This document shows positions 50,710 to 61,800 of a stretch of DNA of 64,000 nucleotides, piece by piece. Made by a program: the position numbers and the translations under genes. Numbering within the stretch: position 1 is the stretch's first letter; each line of letters begins with the position of its first letter. A model generated the notes under the pieces. The model was not told the DNA's origin. It was given only the letters and a program-made list of their open reading frames with translations, and did no database searches. Origin of the DNA: Dipylidium caninum (taxonomy: Eukaryota > Platyhelminthes > Cestoda > Cyclophyllidea > Dipylidiidae); the NCBI GenBank assembly GCA_017562135.1, contig QEYB01000377.1:186001-250000 (forward strand), read 5' to 3'.

Positions 50710-51050
50710 GGTGGAGGGAGGCATGGACCGGGACGCGAGGACAGGCGAGGGAGCACGGGAATGGCGGGTGAGGTGAACTTCCTTACTGACTGACGTTGTT
50801 CAGCGTTTTGCGAGGCGTGGTGACCTGTGGTGCATGGAGGGGTGAAATTCGTGTGGCGTCCGACAGACCACTGTGGATTGCGTGGTGTTGTGCGGAGACT
50901 GCTGCTCGTCGACGTGTGCACGAGTGTTTTGACACAACCACGGCATCGAAGCACCGTGATCCCGCAGTTGTGTGGACATGGAGCCAAGGTGAACTTGAGT
51001 GGTGTGCTGAGTCACTGAGACAAACTGGGACTGTAGATTTGCGAACAGTA
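50710..51050 (-). repeat. Dispersed repeat, copy B (inverted)
   Basis: Reverse complement of the block at 43132-43470, beginning TACTGTTCGCAAATCTACAG on the minus strand. Copy B ends near GGTCCATGCCTCC, as copy A does. The two copies are in inverted orientation about 7.2 kb apart. Confidence 0.88.
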
Positions 51051-51634
51051 GTTTGTCCAGCCGTGCCGCGGATCAGCCGGAAATCGCCTTCAGCGGTGTC
51101 TGTGTACCGAAGTGATGGCTATGGAGTGCGGTGGCCGCCTCCATTTGCCTCAGGTGGCACTTTCCTTGCACTTTGTGCGCCACGTACGTTGTGGGAGTTG
51201 GGAGCAGAGGCCTCTGGCCTCGGTCAGACGTGTTTCCATTACACTTTGAGTACCACCGCGTCGAAAAAGTGTGTCCTACGTCCTTTTCTCGATCTTGGCC
51301 TTGTGATTTCTGCCCAGTGTTCTGAATCTCAAAGTGAAGAAATTCAACCAAGCGTGGGAAAACGGCGGGAGCGGCGTGGGCGCCGACGAGGCTGACCGAT
51401 CTATTACGGCGGTAATTGTCCTTGGCAGACCAACCTCCTCCTGGGAATAGCGTCTGCACGACGTGCGGACTTGTGTGCTTGCGTATTGCTATATTAAATT
51501 GCTATTCAAAATAAATGTTTCTAGCCAAATGCCTCGTTATCTAAATAGTGACGCGCATGAATGGATTGACGAGATTCCCATCGTCCCTATTAACCAGCTA
51601 GTGAAACCACAGCCATGGGAACGGCTTGGTAGAA

Positions 51635-51920
51635 TCAGCGGGGAACGAAGATCCTGTTGAGCTTGACTCTAGTCCGACTTTTTGCCAGCTGGTATTCGCG
51701 CTGGTGGAGGTGAAGAGCGGTGCCGAACGGCGCCTCCAAATTCCACATCTCCGTCAGGATCACCCCAAAACTGTACAAGTCGCAGGAAATGGATTCGCAG
51801 CTGCTCCTCGGCCCTTCTTCCTCCCCTGCCCCCATCGCCTCCACGTGGTCGTGCTTGACAAGACTGGGCTCAGGCGATCTTCCACCCTCATCTCGGTGGT
51901 CTGTGGAGGCGGTGATGCCT
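51635..51920 (-). pseudogene. Protein-kinase catalytic-domain fragment
   Basis: A 95-codon open segment from a possible acceptor (CACCACAG) to a TGA contains SCDLYSFGVILTEMW, then APFGTA. This fits kinase subdomain IX (D-x-Y/W-S-F-G-x-x-L-x-E). The APFGT ending recalls eIF2-alpha kinases of the HRI/PERK kind (Q/Y-PFGT or PFST), but the match is short. Subdomains I to VIII are absent: only about 500 bases separate it from the last exon of DDX47, and no APE, DFG or HRD motif was found there. The segment before the motif is low complexity. It is best read as a remnant or a single exon of a rearranged gene. A frameshifted intact gene cannot be excluded. Confidence 0.45.
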
Positions 51921-52114
51921 CTGTGGTGTTGCCCCTTCCAGTCCGTCCTCGTCGCCGCGGAGAGCCTCTCTTGCCTGCCTCACCAACGCGCTCCCCACGT
52001 CACCATTTTGTACAGCCTACTGCGGCTGCAGTCATCTCAGTCGGAGATCCAAGAAGCGTACGTCAGGCAGGATGACGTAGGGGACCATTCCTATCCCGAT
52101 CCCTCCGGCGTGTA

Positions 52115-52131
52115 GCCCCCCCCCCCCCCCC
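52115..52131. repeat. Homopolymer C run
   Basis: About 16 consecutive C, followed by CTCCTCC repeats. Such a run is often mis-sized in assemblies. Confidence 0.95.
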
Positions 52132-52427
52132 TCCTCCTCCCTCCTAAATCATTGCAGGAGTGTGCGCCCGCCTGCGGGCAATGGATGGATGGCCTGCTAG
52201 GCGGGCTGACCACCCCCCGGCCAGGACAAAAAACTCTTTTTCCGCGGCTTTCCCCCCCTCACAACACCGACTGGCGCATCAATAAATGGGAGCACCTACT
52301 AACCCGTGGCCTTCGGAGACCCTTTAAGGAGCTTCAGGCAAGACAGAAGAAACAACACACAGATGTGAAGACGAATAACACAGTCTATACAGTTCAAAAA
52401 TGCCGTTTATCGACTGATGATGATGTT

Positions 52428-55400
52428 CTATCGCCTCTTTCTAGAACGAAAAGACTTCGTCCCTTTCTTATGTTTCATTGGGACCCGCTTCAAATACAGT
52501 GAGGCGTCAGAAGGCTTCTGGGACATCTTCATCTTCTTCGGCTTCGTGGAACCATGGGAAGGGATGTCTGCCTCGGCTTCTTTGTCGACTTCAGGGATGG
52601 AGGTAGCCGCCAACACTTCAGCGATTTGGGCTTTCTTCTCTGCGCTAGCCTCGCTCGCCCACCCAGTACGTTGATGCCGACTGCCGGCGGGAAGAGCGAT
52701 CTCGGCCACAGAAGGGGTCTTCATGTCGTCCACCGAGACGAAGGCTTCGCGTTTAGAGGACTTCCGACGCAGAGACTCCACAGTCTAGAATGAAGGACCG
52801 CCAGTCAAGAAATGGAGAAATGCCCCCAATAAGCTGAGCTCTCTCGATTCGTGGTCACTCTATCACTGCAGAACCACGTCCCTTGGAAGTACACCACTCA
52901 CCCCTGCCGCCTCCCAACCTCTTCTCCCGGGCAGAGAGCCAAAGTCTAAGACAGTGGAGAACAGATGCGCACGGAAAGACATGTGGTACGACGGGAAGTG
53001 CATACCCGCCCCTCCCAGCCCCACCACGCCCCATCCCACTGCGCAGCGCAGCCCGTCTGCCAAGCACCGACACACCGAAGACAAGGAATGCGGTACCGGG
53101 CAACCAATGGCAATACGAACACTGCATCCTCGTGATAGCCCCAAATGCCACACAAAATCGCCAAAGGACGCATTGATTTTCAATGGAAATCCCAAAGAGG
53201 CTGGGGTTAATACCGCATGGTGAAGATTAAAGAAGGTAAACGAAATCGGAAAGTGACATCCGAAAGTAGGCGAGGAAGGGTGGAAAAAGTGTGTCGCCGG
53301 TTAGTGTTTGGTAGAAGCCGGTTTGGGAACAAACAGCGCTCAATCTCGCCACATGAACAAAACACTGCTAGTTTTAGTTGAGGGCGGGAGAGGGGTACCA
53401 AAGTAGTTAGCAGTAAGAGGTCAAATCGTCAACTCAGATTTTGCATAAATAGGAGCTTTCGATGCTCCTCAATTCTTCATGGATTTTAGCATAGAAAGTG
53501 CGTCCGTTTGAAAAAGCGCACTCCCATTTCGGGCAGGCAAGACCAAAAAACAATCAAATAGAAAGGAGACACCCATTTAGTAGACCGTTGACTTGCTTCC
53601 GTGGCATCAACGAAAGGGAATCAAGGCCTACACTCCACGAGATCAAGAAACAACTCATGTTTGTGGTCACATGCAATCAAATAAGAGAGACATTACAGAG
53701 GGCGAACCTACAAGATCAAGAATCCAGCTACTGGGTGTGGAAGAAGTGATCGCCGCTAGCAACCTTAAAGACTGTCAGCTTGAAATGCCAAGGAGCAATT
53801 CAGGCAGTGCCTCAAACAGGACTACAAAATTCTGGTAAAAATTAACCGGCCCAGAAGCCGGTAACCGGCTAAAAGTGGGCTTCACAAAAAAAACTCACCT
53901 TCGCGGCAAGAGCGAGGGCCACTTGTACCTCTTCACGAATCTCCGCTACTGCCGCTTCCAGCGCTTTGTCTGCTGCACTGTTGGGTTCTAACAAGGACGG
54001 CACTTTAGCATCTTCGTTGTCACCGGAAGCTGTAACGAGGCGGTTTTCAATTTCCTTGAGATAGAAGACCACGGAAAACTGGGTAAGAAGAGTGAGTGCA
54101 GCACCTTGACGACCGGCACGAGCTGTGCGTCCCACGCGATGCATGTAAGTCTTCGCTTCCAGAGGTACATCGTAGTTGATCACCAAACCGACTTGAGGGA
54201 TGTCCAGACCCCTGAATAGTCAAAGAAAAGTCGTTTATTCGCTCTTAACATGCGTGTTTCACGAGAATAATCGACACCGACTAGGACAACCAACTTCTCG
54301 GTTACCTCACATTATGGCCAAATTGAGAAAACTATTTTCGTTAGGAAAGAAGAGAGCGTCTCTAAAATCCCCTCTTCGTAGCAGTTTGACTCACTACCCA
54401 TCCAACTTCCGATCGCAGTGGCAAGACTGCGAACGTTGGTTTATAGTCAGAGAAGTGTTTCAAGCTAAAGCAACGGACAACCAGCACCTCGAATGTCCCC
54501 CCATGAAGAGATGCAGAGCATTTTCAGACCAAACAGTGAATAATTTTTCGGTTCCTCAATACCTACCATTATTTTTTCGATTCACATTCGCCGGTGTGAA
54601 CCAGGACATCCCACAAATCGCCTTGATCGATTTAACAATCCGTCTTCTAACGCTCGAAATAGTCTGGGAAGAGGAAATGGAAGAAAACTAGTCGGCCACA
54701 GATGTTAAGGCCCAAAGGGCTGTGACTAACGGTAAGGGAGAGCAAAATGACGCAGGAACTAGGGTGAGAAGTGTACCGAATGAACACCAACGCATACTAC
54801 AGTAGTGCTTCAAACGTGAAAGGCGCACCGTACGTACACACCAAAAAGCAATTTTCCTAAAAACTAATTTATTGTGTAGGCAATGTAAACGTCTCGGGCT
54901 GCGAACCCTTTGGAGCAACACGGAAGGCATTGCGAGCGAAATGGAAACCCAGCCAAATCATAAAAAAGCGCCTTTGGTTTACTGGGGCGGCAATCTGGGC
55001 CCACGTCTTTACGAAATTCCATTTTTATCGCCACTGCTAGGCGTATATGCAAAGAATGTGCCAAAAGTTTAGCGATTTTAACATGCGAGTTCGGTGAAGA
55101 AAGCTTTGTCTAATGAAACCATCAAACGAGACCATAAAAAACAAACTTTGTTGAAGTAGGAAACAAACCTGGATGCAACGTCGGTGGCAACAAGGCACGA
55201 AGCAGGCAGTCGCTTAAACTTCCCCAGGGCGCCAAGACGTTGTGCATGTGGCATGTCACCATTGAGGGTGATGACTGGAGTGGTGAGGAACTGACGCAAC
55301 AAAAGACTGAGTTTATTGCTTGTCTCTCGGGTCCGCGTAAAGACGATCGCCGAACCCATCGATTCCTTTCTGTCCAGGTCACTAAAAGGTCCAGTTGTTT

Positions 55401-57019
55401 TCAGGTAAAAAAAACGAAAAATGTGGTAACTTAAAAAAGCAAGCGCCCCATCCAAGCTACTACAAAAGCGCGGACCACAACCGAAAACAGATAATACATG
55501 AACAGAACTGCGGAAAATAATTACGACAAATGAGCGTAAGTAGATGTGTCAAAATCGTGTACCCATCAAAAGTTAAATCCGTACACTCATTGATTATTAA
55601 AATAAATAACAGACATCAAAGCAACGTGAAAATATAATTTCAACCACGCTCATTGACATTTAATATATGATGAATTGACTGTTGCTGTGGAAAAATAACG
55701 GCTACTTAGAATAAGTGAAGTAAGATGAAACAGAGGAGACACCTTAATTCAATCTGTGTGGAATTGACTACACCTCCAGTAAGTTTGATGGCTTCCAAAC
55801 CTTCAATAGGCGAGGCACAGGACGAGAAGGCCGTGCGCAGGAGGTAGACTAGGTAGGACTCCAGGTCAGATTGAGGTACAAGAAAAACGTATTGACGGAG
55901 ACTTTCGACAGTCTGGAATTTACTTTTACGAGTGGATATGCGTACAGGATCACGGAGTGAGGCCCTTTGAAGCTTGCCGACCTGAAAGTAGGCGGAAGAA
56001 GTCCACTTCAAATTAATAGCAGTAACAGCAGGTCACAGTTGGAATCACAGAAACCCTTAACAAAAAGGAACTGATGTAAAAGACAGGAGCTAGTCCGTAG
56101 AAAAGGATAGCGAACCCCACAACGATGAAACAAAAGCCTTGATTCCAAGCAAGCATATGAAAGCCGAAGAATAGGCCGAAAAAAAACAGTGAACGAGGTT
56201 CAATAGCAAATAATGACCTAAATTCGTATACAAAAAGTCAAGTCTCGAACACACCTTTTCAGTCATTGTCGCAGAAAACAAGAAAGTCTGTCGTTTTAGA
56301 GGTAAGACAATAAGAATCTTCTCGATCACCGATTCGAAATCTGAGCCAAGCATTCGATCTGCCTCGTCAATAACCAGAAATCGCATATTTCTCAATCTGA
56401 ATTCATCAAAACCTTTGGTGCGCTTCAGGTGATCCACAAATCGTCCAGGTGTAGCTGAAAAAAGACAGCAAAACTGATTTGGCTGTTTGAAATAACTGCA
56501 CATTTGAAGAACACACTGCACGAACCGATTAGGATGTGAGGTGGTTTCGTAGCCATGAGAGCCGTTTGATCAGCGATAGGCGTACCGCCCACCAACAAGA
56601 CAGTATTTAAACCAATTGACTGGCCGAGGGCAACACATTGTGCTTGAACCTGAGCAGCCAACTCTCGCGTTGGTGCCAAAATTAGGGCGAAATAGTGATT
56701 TGGGGAATCCATTAATCCCTAAAGCGGGTAATGAGTCGAGGATTAAGTTATACTTGAAGAATGGGAAGAAGGTAAGCGCCAGTTTTACCCGACCCTGTTT
56801 CAGCAAGGCCTATAAGATTTCTTCCTAAAAGAAGGCACTGAGGAAAAAGGCGACTAAACCTTTTAAGGCGTGAGGGATGGCAGCAGCTTGAATATCAGTT
56901 GGACAGGTCCATTTTAAGCGTTTAATTGCTTCAAGAATGCGAACGCTTAAACCCTATAGACGGTGTAAAGGAAAAGCGAGCTCTACTAAATCTTCGAAGC
57001 GTCCCACACCACCAGACAT
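52428..57019 (-). CDS. DDX47: DEAD-box RNA helicase DDX47 (Rrp3), ribosome biogenesis
   Basis: DDX47/Rrp3 is a nucleolar ATP-dependent RNA helicase needed for 18S rRNA maturation. Nine exons: 57019-56987, 56953-56860, 56824-56754, 56718-56526, 56454-56255, 55981-55743, 55381-55169, 54211-53899, 52784-52428. They total 570 codons plus stop with every phase agreeing. Motifs in order: Q motif (F8, then W26-T-C-P-T-D-I-Q), I AETGSGKT (50-57), Ia APTRELA, Ib TPGR, II DEAD (160-163), [42 protein letters not shown]-binding and catalytic residues are intact. The last exon encodes a Lys/Arg-rich tail ([15 protein letters not shown]), as usual in the family, but it is longer than in human DDX47 (455 residues). 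The first three introns are only 33, 35 and 35 bases; the last is about 1.1 kb. The start is the only in-frame Met before the Q motif. It shares a 656-base divergent promoter region with the sulfotransferase gene. Confidence 0.96.
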
Positions 57020-57675
57020 CCGGACGCGGCTCGCGCGGCAAAGGCATTGTTAAAAGGGTCGGGCAATTGTTAGCCGATTTAAACACTGCCTTTTTTCGAA
57101 TTTTAAATTGCTATTTAAAGCCTACATTTTGTTAACGTAAATATAAAGCATACTTTTCAAATATTGCGCAAATATTGACGTAATAGAGAAAGGAATTTTG
57201 ATCAGATAATGACCAGTTAATGACTCGACAGTTAGATTCGAGCCCAATTATTGCTAGTTTTACGCTCACACTTAACCCGTGTGTAAAATATAATTTCACT
57301 AATGTGGCCCGCAAGTATATTGGTGACTACGTTTAGTATCGGGCGTCAAATATCGGTTTTCTGTGCTGAGAGCGAAAATTGCTTTTAAATTAACAAACCA
57401 TTGTCCGCATAATTTTAGCCCGATAGTCTAACGTATATTCAAAATAAGTAAAAAAGTGCATAAAAATTGTTAATTTTGCTGTGTTCTCTTCATCGTTATC
57501 GCTAACCTTTTTCGTTTAAGTGCGCTGCCCAAATAGCTTCTCGCTTTTTTTGGCCATCCTAACTTGCTGTTTCTGTGCCATTCTATTGGTGGACCTCGGC
57601 CGACGTACCGGCTCAGGATATGACTTTTTTTGCCCTCCCCGAACATCTCTGCCCCTCCTTAGATCTGTCTATTCA
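57020..57675. promoter_or_regulatory. Putative bidirectional promoter between DDX47 and HS2ST
   Basis: The 656 bases separate the start codons of two divergent genes. The sequence is AT-rich in the centre (57070-57480). From 57520 to 57675 the plus frame is open but starts without ATG, so it is probably 5' untranslated. No specific factor site is claimed. Confidence 0.5.
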
Positions 57676-58727
57676 ATGCTAATATTTGCACGAGCGAATT
57701 TGCGCCGCCATCAAAAGATTGTAGTTCTTATTTGTCTTTGCGTCATCCTCTTTTTGCTTTTTAACTTTTACTCACCGTTTGTCAAACCCCTCTTGAACTC
57801 TTCACTCGCATTTCGAAGTAATAGAATATTGGTGTACAACCGAATTCCGAAAACTGGGAGCACATCAATTGTCCGCATTTTCGAAACTCTAAGCAGACCC
57901 AACAACTTCTACGTTTACCGAATCGCAATTTTTAACCCCATCCAATTTATAAGCTCTCTTTCCCACAAAGCTCTGGTTGATGAAGTAACATCAATACGTC
58001 ACCACTCCAGGCTACTCATTCACGGACATTTTTACTATATCAATTTTCGCCAATACGGTACTTTCAATGACTATATCTATATAAATTGTCTACGCAAGCC
58101 TCTGCAAAGATTCGTTTCCAAATACTATTTCATGCGTTTCGGGGACAATCATCGGCCTAACACCCGCCGGAGCCGCATGACCAATGACACCATCCAGTGG
58201 CAGACGTTTGATGAATGCGTTGAGGCCTCTGGGAAAGACTGTGATCCAAAACTCCTATGGGTTCAGGTTGGATTTTAAAGTTCCAAAATTTGTAACCTAA
58301 CGATGTTTAATAGATCCCTTTCTTCTGCGGAACTGCTGCATACTGTAGTACTCCTGGTAATGTGGAAGCCCTGCGAACCGCAAAGCGTCGACTCGTTGAA
58401 GATTATCTTCTCGTAGGAGTGTTAGACTACTTCAATGAGTTCATGGAATTACTTTCTCATCTCCTACCAGATTTTCTATTCGGAATTCAGGACACAAGGA
58501 ACTTAAAAATTGATGGTCACCCATTGTGGCATCTGAGGGTGACAAAATTTAAATCTTCTATACATCCAAAAACCTTTCAAGTATTTTATAATAACACTAT
58601 TTGGAGGATGGAGGAAGAGTTTTACGAATTTGCAAGATCAGAATTCATATCCCGTTATCGCTCTTATAAGAGCTCACCATTTAACCAGGCCCAATGGAAG
58701 CAATCTGTCTTTATTCGTGCCTCCTAA
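57676..58727 (+). CDS. HS2ST1: Heparan sulfate 2-O-sulfotransferase
   Basis: This Golgi type II membrane enzyme transfers sulfate from PAPS to the 2-O position of iduronate in heparan sulfate. Exons 57676-58266 and 58314-58727 join in phase 0 across a 47-base intron and encode 334 residues (human 356). Residues about 15-32 form the signal anchor. The 5'-phosphosulfate loop is YNRIPKTGSTS (54-64). HGHFYYINF (116-124) holds the family catalytic-region histidines. The 3'-phosphate-binding block is INCLRKPLQRFVSKYYFMRF (136-155) followed by GDNHRP. Then come TFDECVE, the CG pair in IPFFCG, DYLLVGV and WRMEEEFYEFA near the end. The usual IRDP is LRKP here, a Lys for Asp change next to the 3'-phosphate site. 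The first ATG giving a signal anchor was chosen; the frame extends upstream without ATG. AATAAA is at 58736-58741. Confidence 0.95.
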
Positions 58728-58735
58728 TTTCCAAT

Positions 58736-58741
58736 AATAAA
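58736..58741 (+). terminator. Polyadenylation signal AATAAA for HS2ST
   Basis: Canonical hexamer nine bases after the sulfotransferase stop codon. If used, the 3' untranslated region would be very short and lie against the convergent ceramidase 3' end at 58815. Confidence 0.6.
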
Positions 58742-58814
58742 TAATCATTCAGGACGTTTTTTCCAATTGAAGTTAGCTAATTTTTTGTTCTTGAAGGGTG
58801 GATTTGTACGTGTC

Positions 58815-61800
58815 CTAACACACGATTTCGAAGGCTTTTGTTTCACCACGAAAATTATGCATACCACCTGGAAAAACTTTAGCTGTTCCGTAATGTCGAA
58901 TTCGGTAGATTCCTGGTTGGCAACCCCTGAAGGGTGAGTTACTCCACCATTTGATCTCAGCCACGTGGAACCAAGGTGGAATAAATCCTAAAACGCGTTT
59001 CCACGTTAATCTTAAAAACATGAGAATAAAAATAGATATCTAACCTTGTTTCCCAGTCGGCGTCCGTGTGTGCGGTCACCCACCGGCCGGGGTCTATTTG
59101 TCTTCAACTGTGAGGAAGGTGGAATTGGTGCGTAGGTTGTTTCTTGGATTTCCGGTAACAAAACTCACTTCTACAATCGCATCAAACTGTGGAGGCGTTT
59201 GTGGTGGTTCCGGCTTACCTTATGGTAGATGCTCTTTGGGGCCTTCCAGACGCTGCCGAACTCTCGGAATAGTGGACGCGTGTCGTAGAAGTATGGGAAG
59301 GAGAGACTAAACAAGCGGTCAAGTAGAAAAGGGGGACGAGGCCCCGACGGCAGCGAGTGGTTCTACAGTTTTGGTTGCAAAACAAGACTTGTCAATAGAT
59401 GCAGGTCGAGACTAGAAGGTGCCACCCTCTTAATGGGAAGTCAACTCTAGTCTTACAGCCCGAGAGGAATGGGAGTGTGCCTTCGAATGACCAAAATGGG
59501 TGTCAGGGGAGCCGCTTTGCAGGGGGTTATCACTGGACGTTGGAAGAGAATCAAATGTATTTTGATAAGTGGGAGAGATTAGGGCACGTGAAACAACCTA
59601 ATGATTGATATTACGCAGAAATCGGCTGAAACTGAGCTAAACTGCAATGATGGGATGGGTCGAAGCAGCTACCCACGCGAGGAGGTTTCTAAGGACATTT
59701 CGTTCCTCCGAAGAGTCTACCAGTCGGATCGAATTCACTCCAAATCGCCTTTGCATTTATTCTCAACTGGCAAAAGTCCCATTAGAATCGCGGCAATGAA
59801 ATTAAAACGGTAAATTTCAGCGGGACCGAAACCATTTCGGGCTTTACACAAAATTCGTATGTACCTGAACTTATCCTTAAAGGCTATCACCCGTCGTGAT
59901 TCACGGCTTCCGGTCTATCGCAATGGTAAATGCTACACCGCCTCAGACGGTGGGACAAATTGTTTTCGTCTTAAAATGGCACATGCACCAGACGGTTTAG
60001 TGGCTCGTCACCGTCATCCTCAGCGCTCCAGACAAAAATGCATCCAAAACGTACACAAAACATGGCGCGTGTCAGTTTTGTGAACTGTTCCACGTAGGCC
60101 TGAAGAGTATGGGGACCGAATATCGTGGACGCACCCTCGTAGCGTTGGATCTGGCGAGGTCAAACACGAAAGGACATTTGAAATGATTTGATCAGGACGT
60201 AAATGGAAAGACGCACATAAATAAGGAAGGCGGGCAATTTATTAGGCAGTAACATGTGAAAAGGTGAGAGAAAGACTGGCATTAATATCCGACGACAAAC
60301 AAATACGTCGACCAATGATGAGAGTAAATTATATCAAAAAATAGTTGAACACGAAACAAAAAGAAAAAATATCATTCATCTACGTATAAAAGGCTGTTAT
60401 GAAGGTGTGAAAAGCATGATGGGAAATAGGAGAGAGGACGGACAGAGGGAAGAATGGATGATAGGCAGAGCGAGTGATTGATAAAACGATTTGGTTAACC
60501 GAATTTTGATGGAGACGCGACAGATAGGTGGACACACACAAAACGGTGATTGCCTGACGGATGCTCGACGAATTGGTGGGAGAAAGGACAAATTGAAGTG
60601 AAGAAAGAGGATAAGTGGTTGGCTGAGGTGATGCAAGATCTCATATAACAAAGGCGGACAAATAAATGGGAGGCATTCAGCACCGGCCTACCTGGTACTC
60701 CTCGAAAGTGGTCACATAATGAGTGTAGAGATTGGAGAGTCCCGCAAGGGCCACCATCGCGTGTTGTGGAAGAATCTCAAACAAACAAAATCATGGCAAT
60801 TTATTCCTCTTATAGGCTTCTGAAAGTCCCCTCCTCCCACTCTCATGTGGTCACATCGACGAGTTGTCTGCCTCATGATGCTCGACAAGGGGAAAAGTGG
60901 GGAAAATGATAAGGCGAGGTAGAAGTAGACCACTGAAAGTCTCTAAATAGTTGGATGATTAAGATTAGACAAACAAACGCAAGCATTGATGAAAGAAAAA
61001 GTGGACTAAGGGGAGACAAGGCAGTTGACGAGTGGCAAAATAATCGTCTGTATAAGCAAAAACGAAAACCTCAAAAGTAACGGTGAAGTTTCTGATATGT
61101 CATCGCAAATTTGACGAAACGGATTCCCGTCTGAGGCAAATTGTCGAGGGCTGCACGTGGCAGTGGAGATGTGGTGTAGTGAGGCTTGGCGTGGCGTGGC
61201 GTGGTGTGGTGTGGTGTGGTGTGCCATGTGTGTCTCGGTTGTGTGAAACTGTGGGAGAAGTGAGCAAGGACGTGAATGCGGGTGCATTTGGGGGTGTACT
61301 TTTCGTCCAACAAAATCCCACTTGGTCGGGGAGGACCTTTCCACACACTTCTGCCTACCCCGAATACATCAAACTGATATTGTGGACAAGGCAGTCTCCT
61401 CGCTAGTGGTAGTGGCGGTGGACATCCCAGACACCATTTCTACACCAAGGACTGAAACGAACACCGGCCATTCGTCCACGTTTCCACGGAAGTAAGTCGG
61501 AACAGACGGCAGGAGGAGCCAGCAGAAGGGCAGGGAGAAAGCCGACCTCTCCAAATCAGGCGTCACTAGGGGCGGCAGGGGTGGAAGCAGTCGCCTCGCC
61601 GACATTCACTAGGCGGCAAGGAATAATAGACTTCCAACGTTGCGAGGCAGTGGAAAGGTTTCAAACAACCCGCGATTTCGATTAAAGTAATTCCCACAAA
61701 ATATAACTTTATAACGAGTACGTGGAAAGAGGAATAAATCCAGCACCAAATATGCCACAGAGGCAATTGGGAGTGGTAAAGAACCCTCGACAAGTCATTG

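Noticed and set aside
50796..51395. 199-codon plus-strand frame
   Set aside because: It starts in the inverted repeat copy and runs into GC-rich sequence, with no recognisable domain.
51626..52115. Long plus-strand frames of up to 149 codons
   Set aside because: They lie opposite the kinase fragment and are rich in Pro/Ser/Leu as expected for an antisense shadow.
57520..57675. Upstream extension of the sulfotransferase frame
   Set aside because: It begins at GTG and contains no ATG; the first ATG (57676) places a normal signal anchor at the N-terminus.
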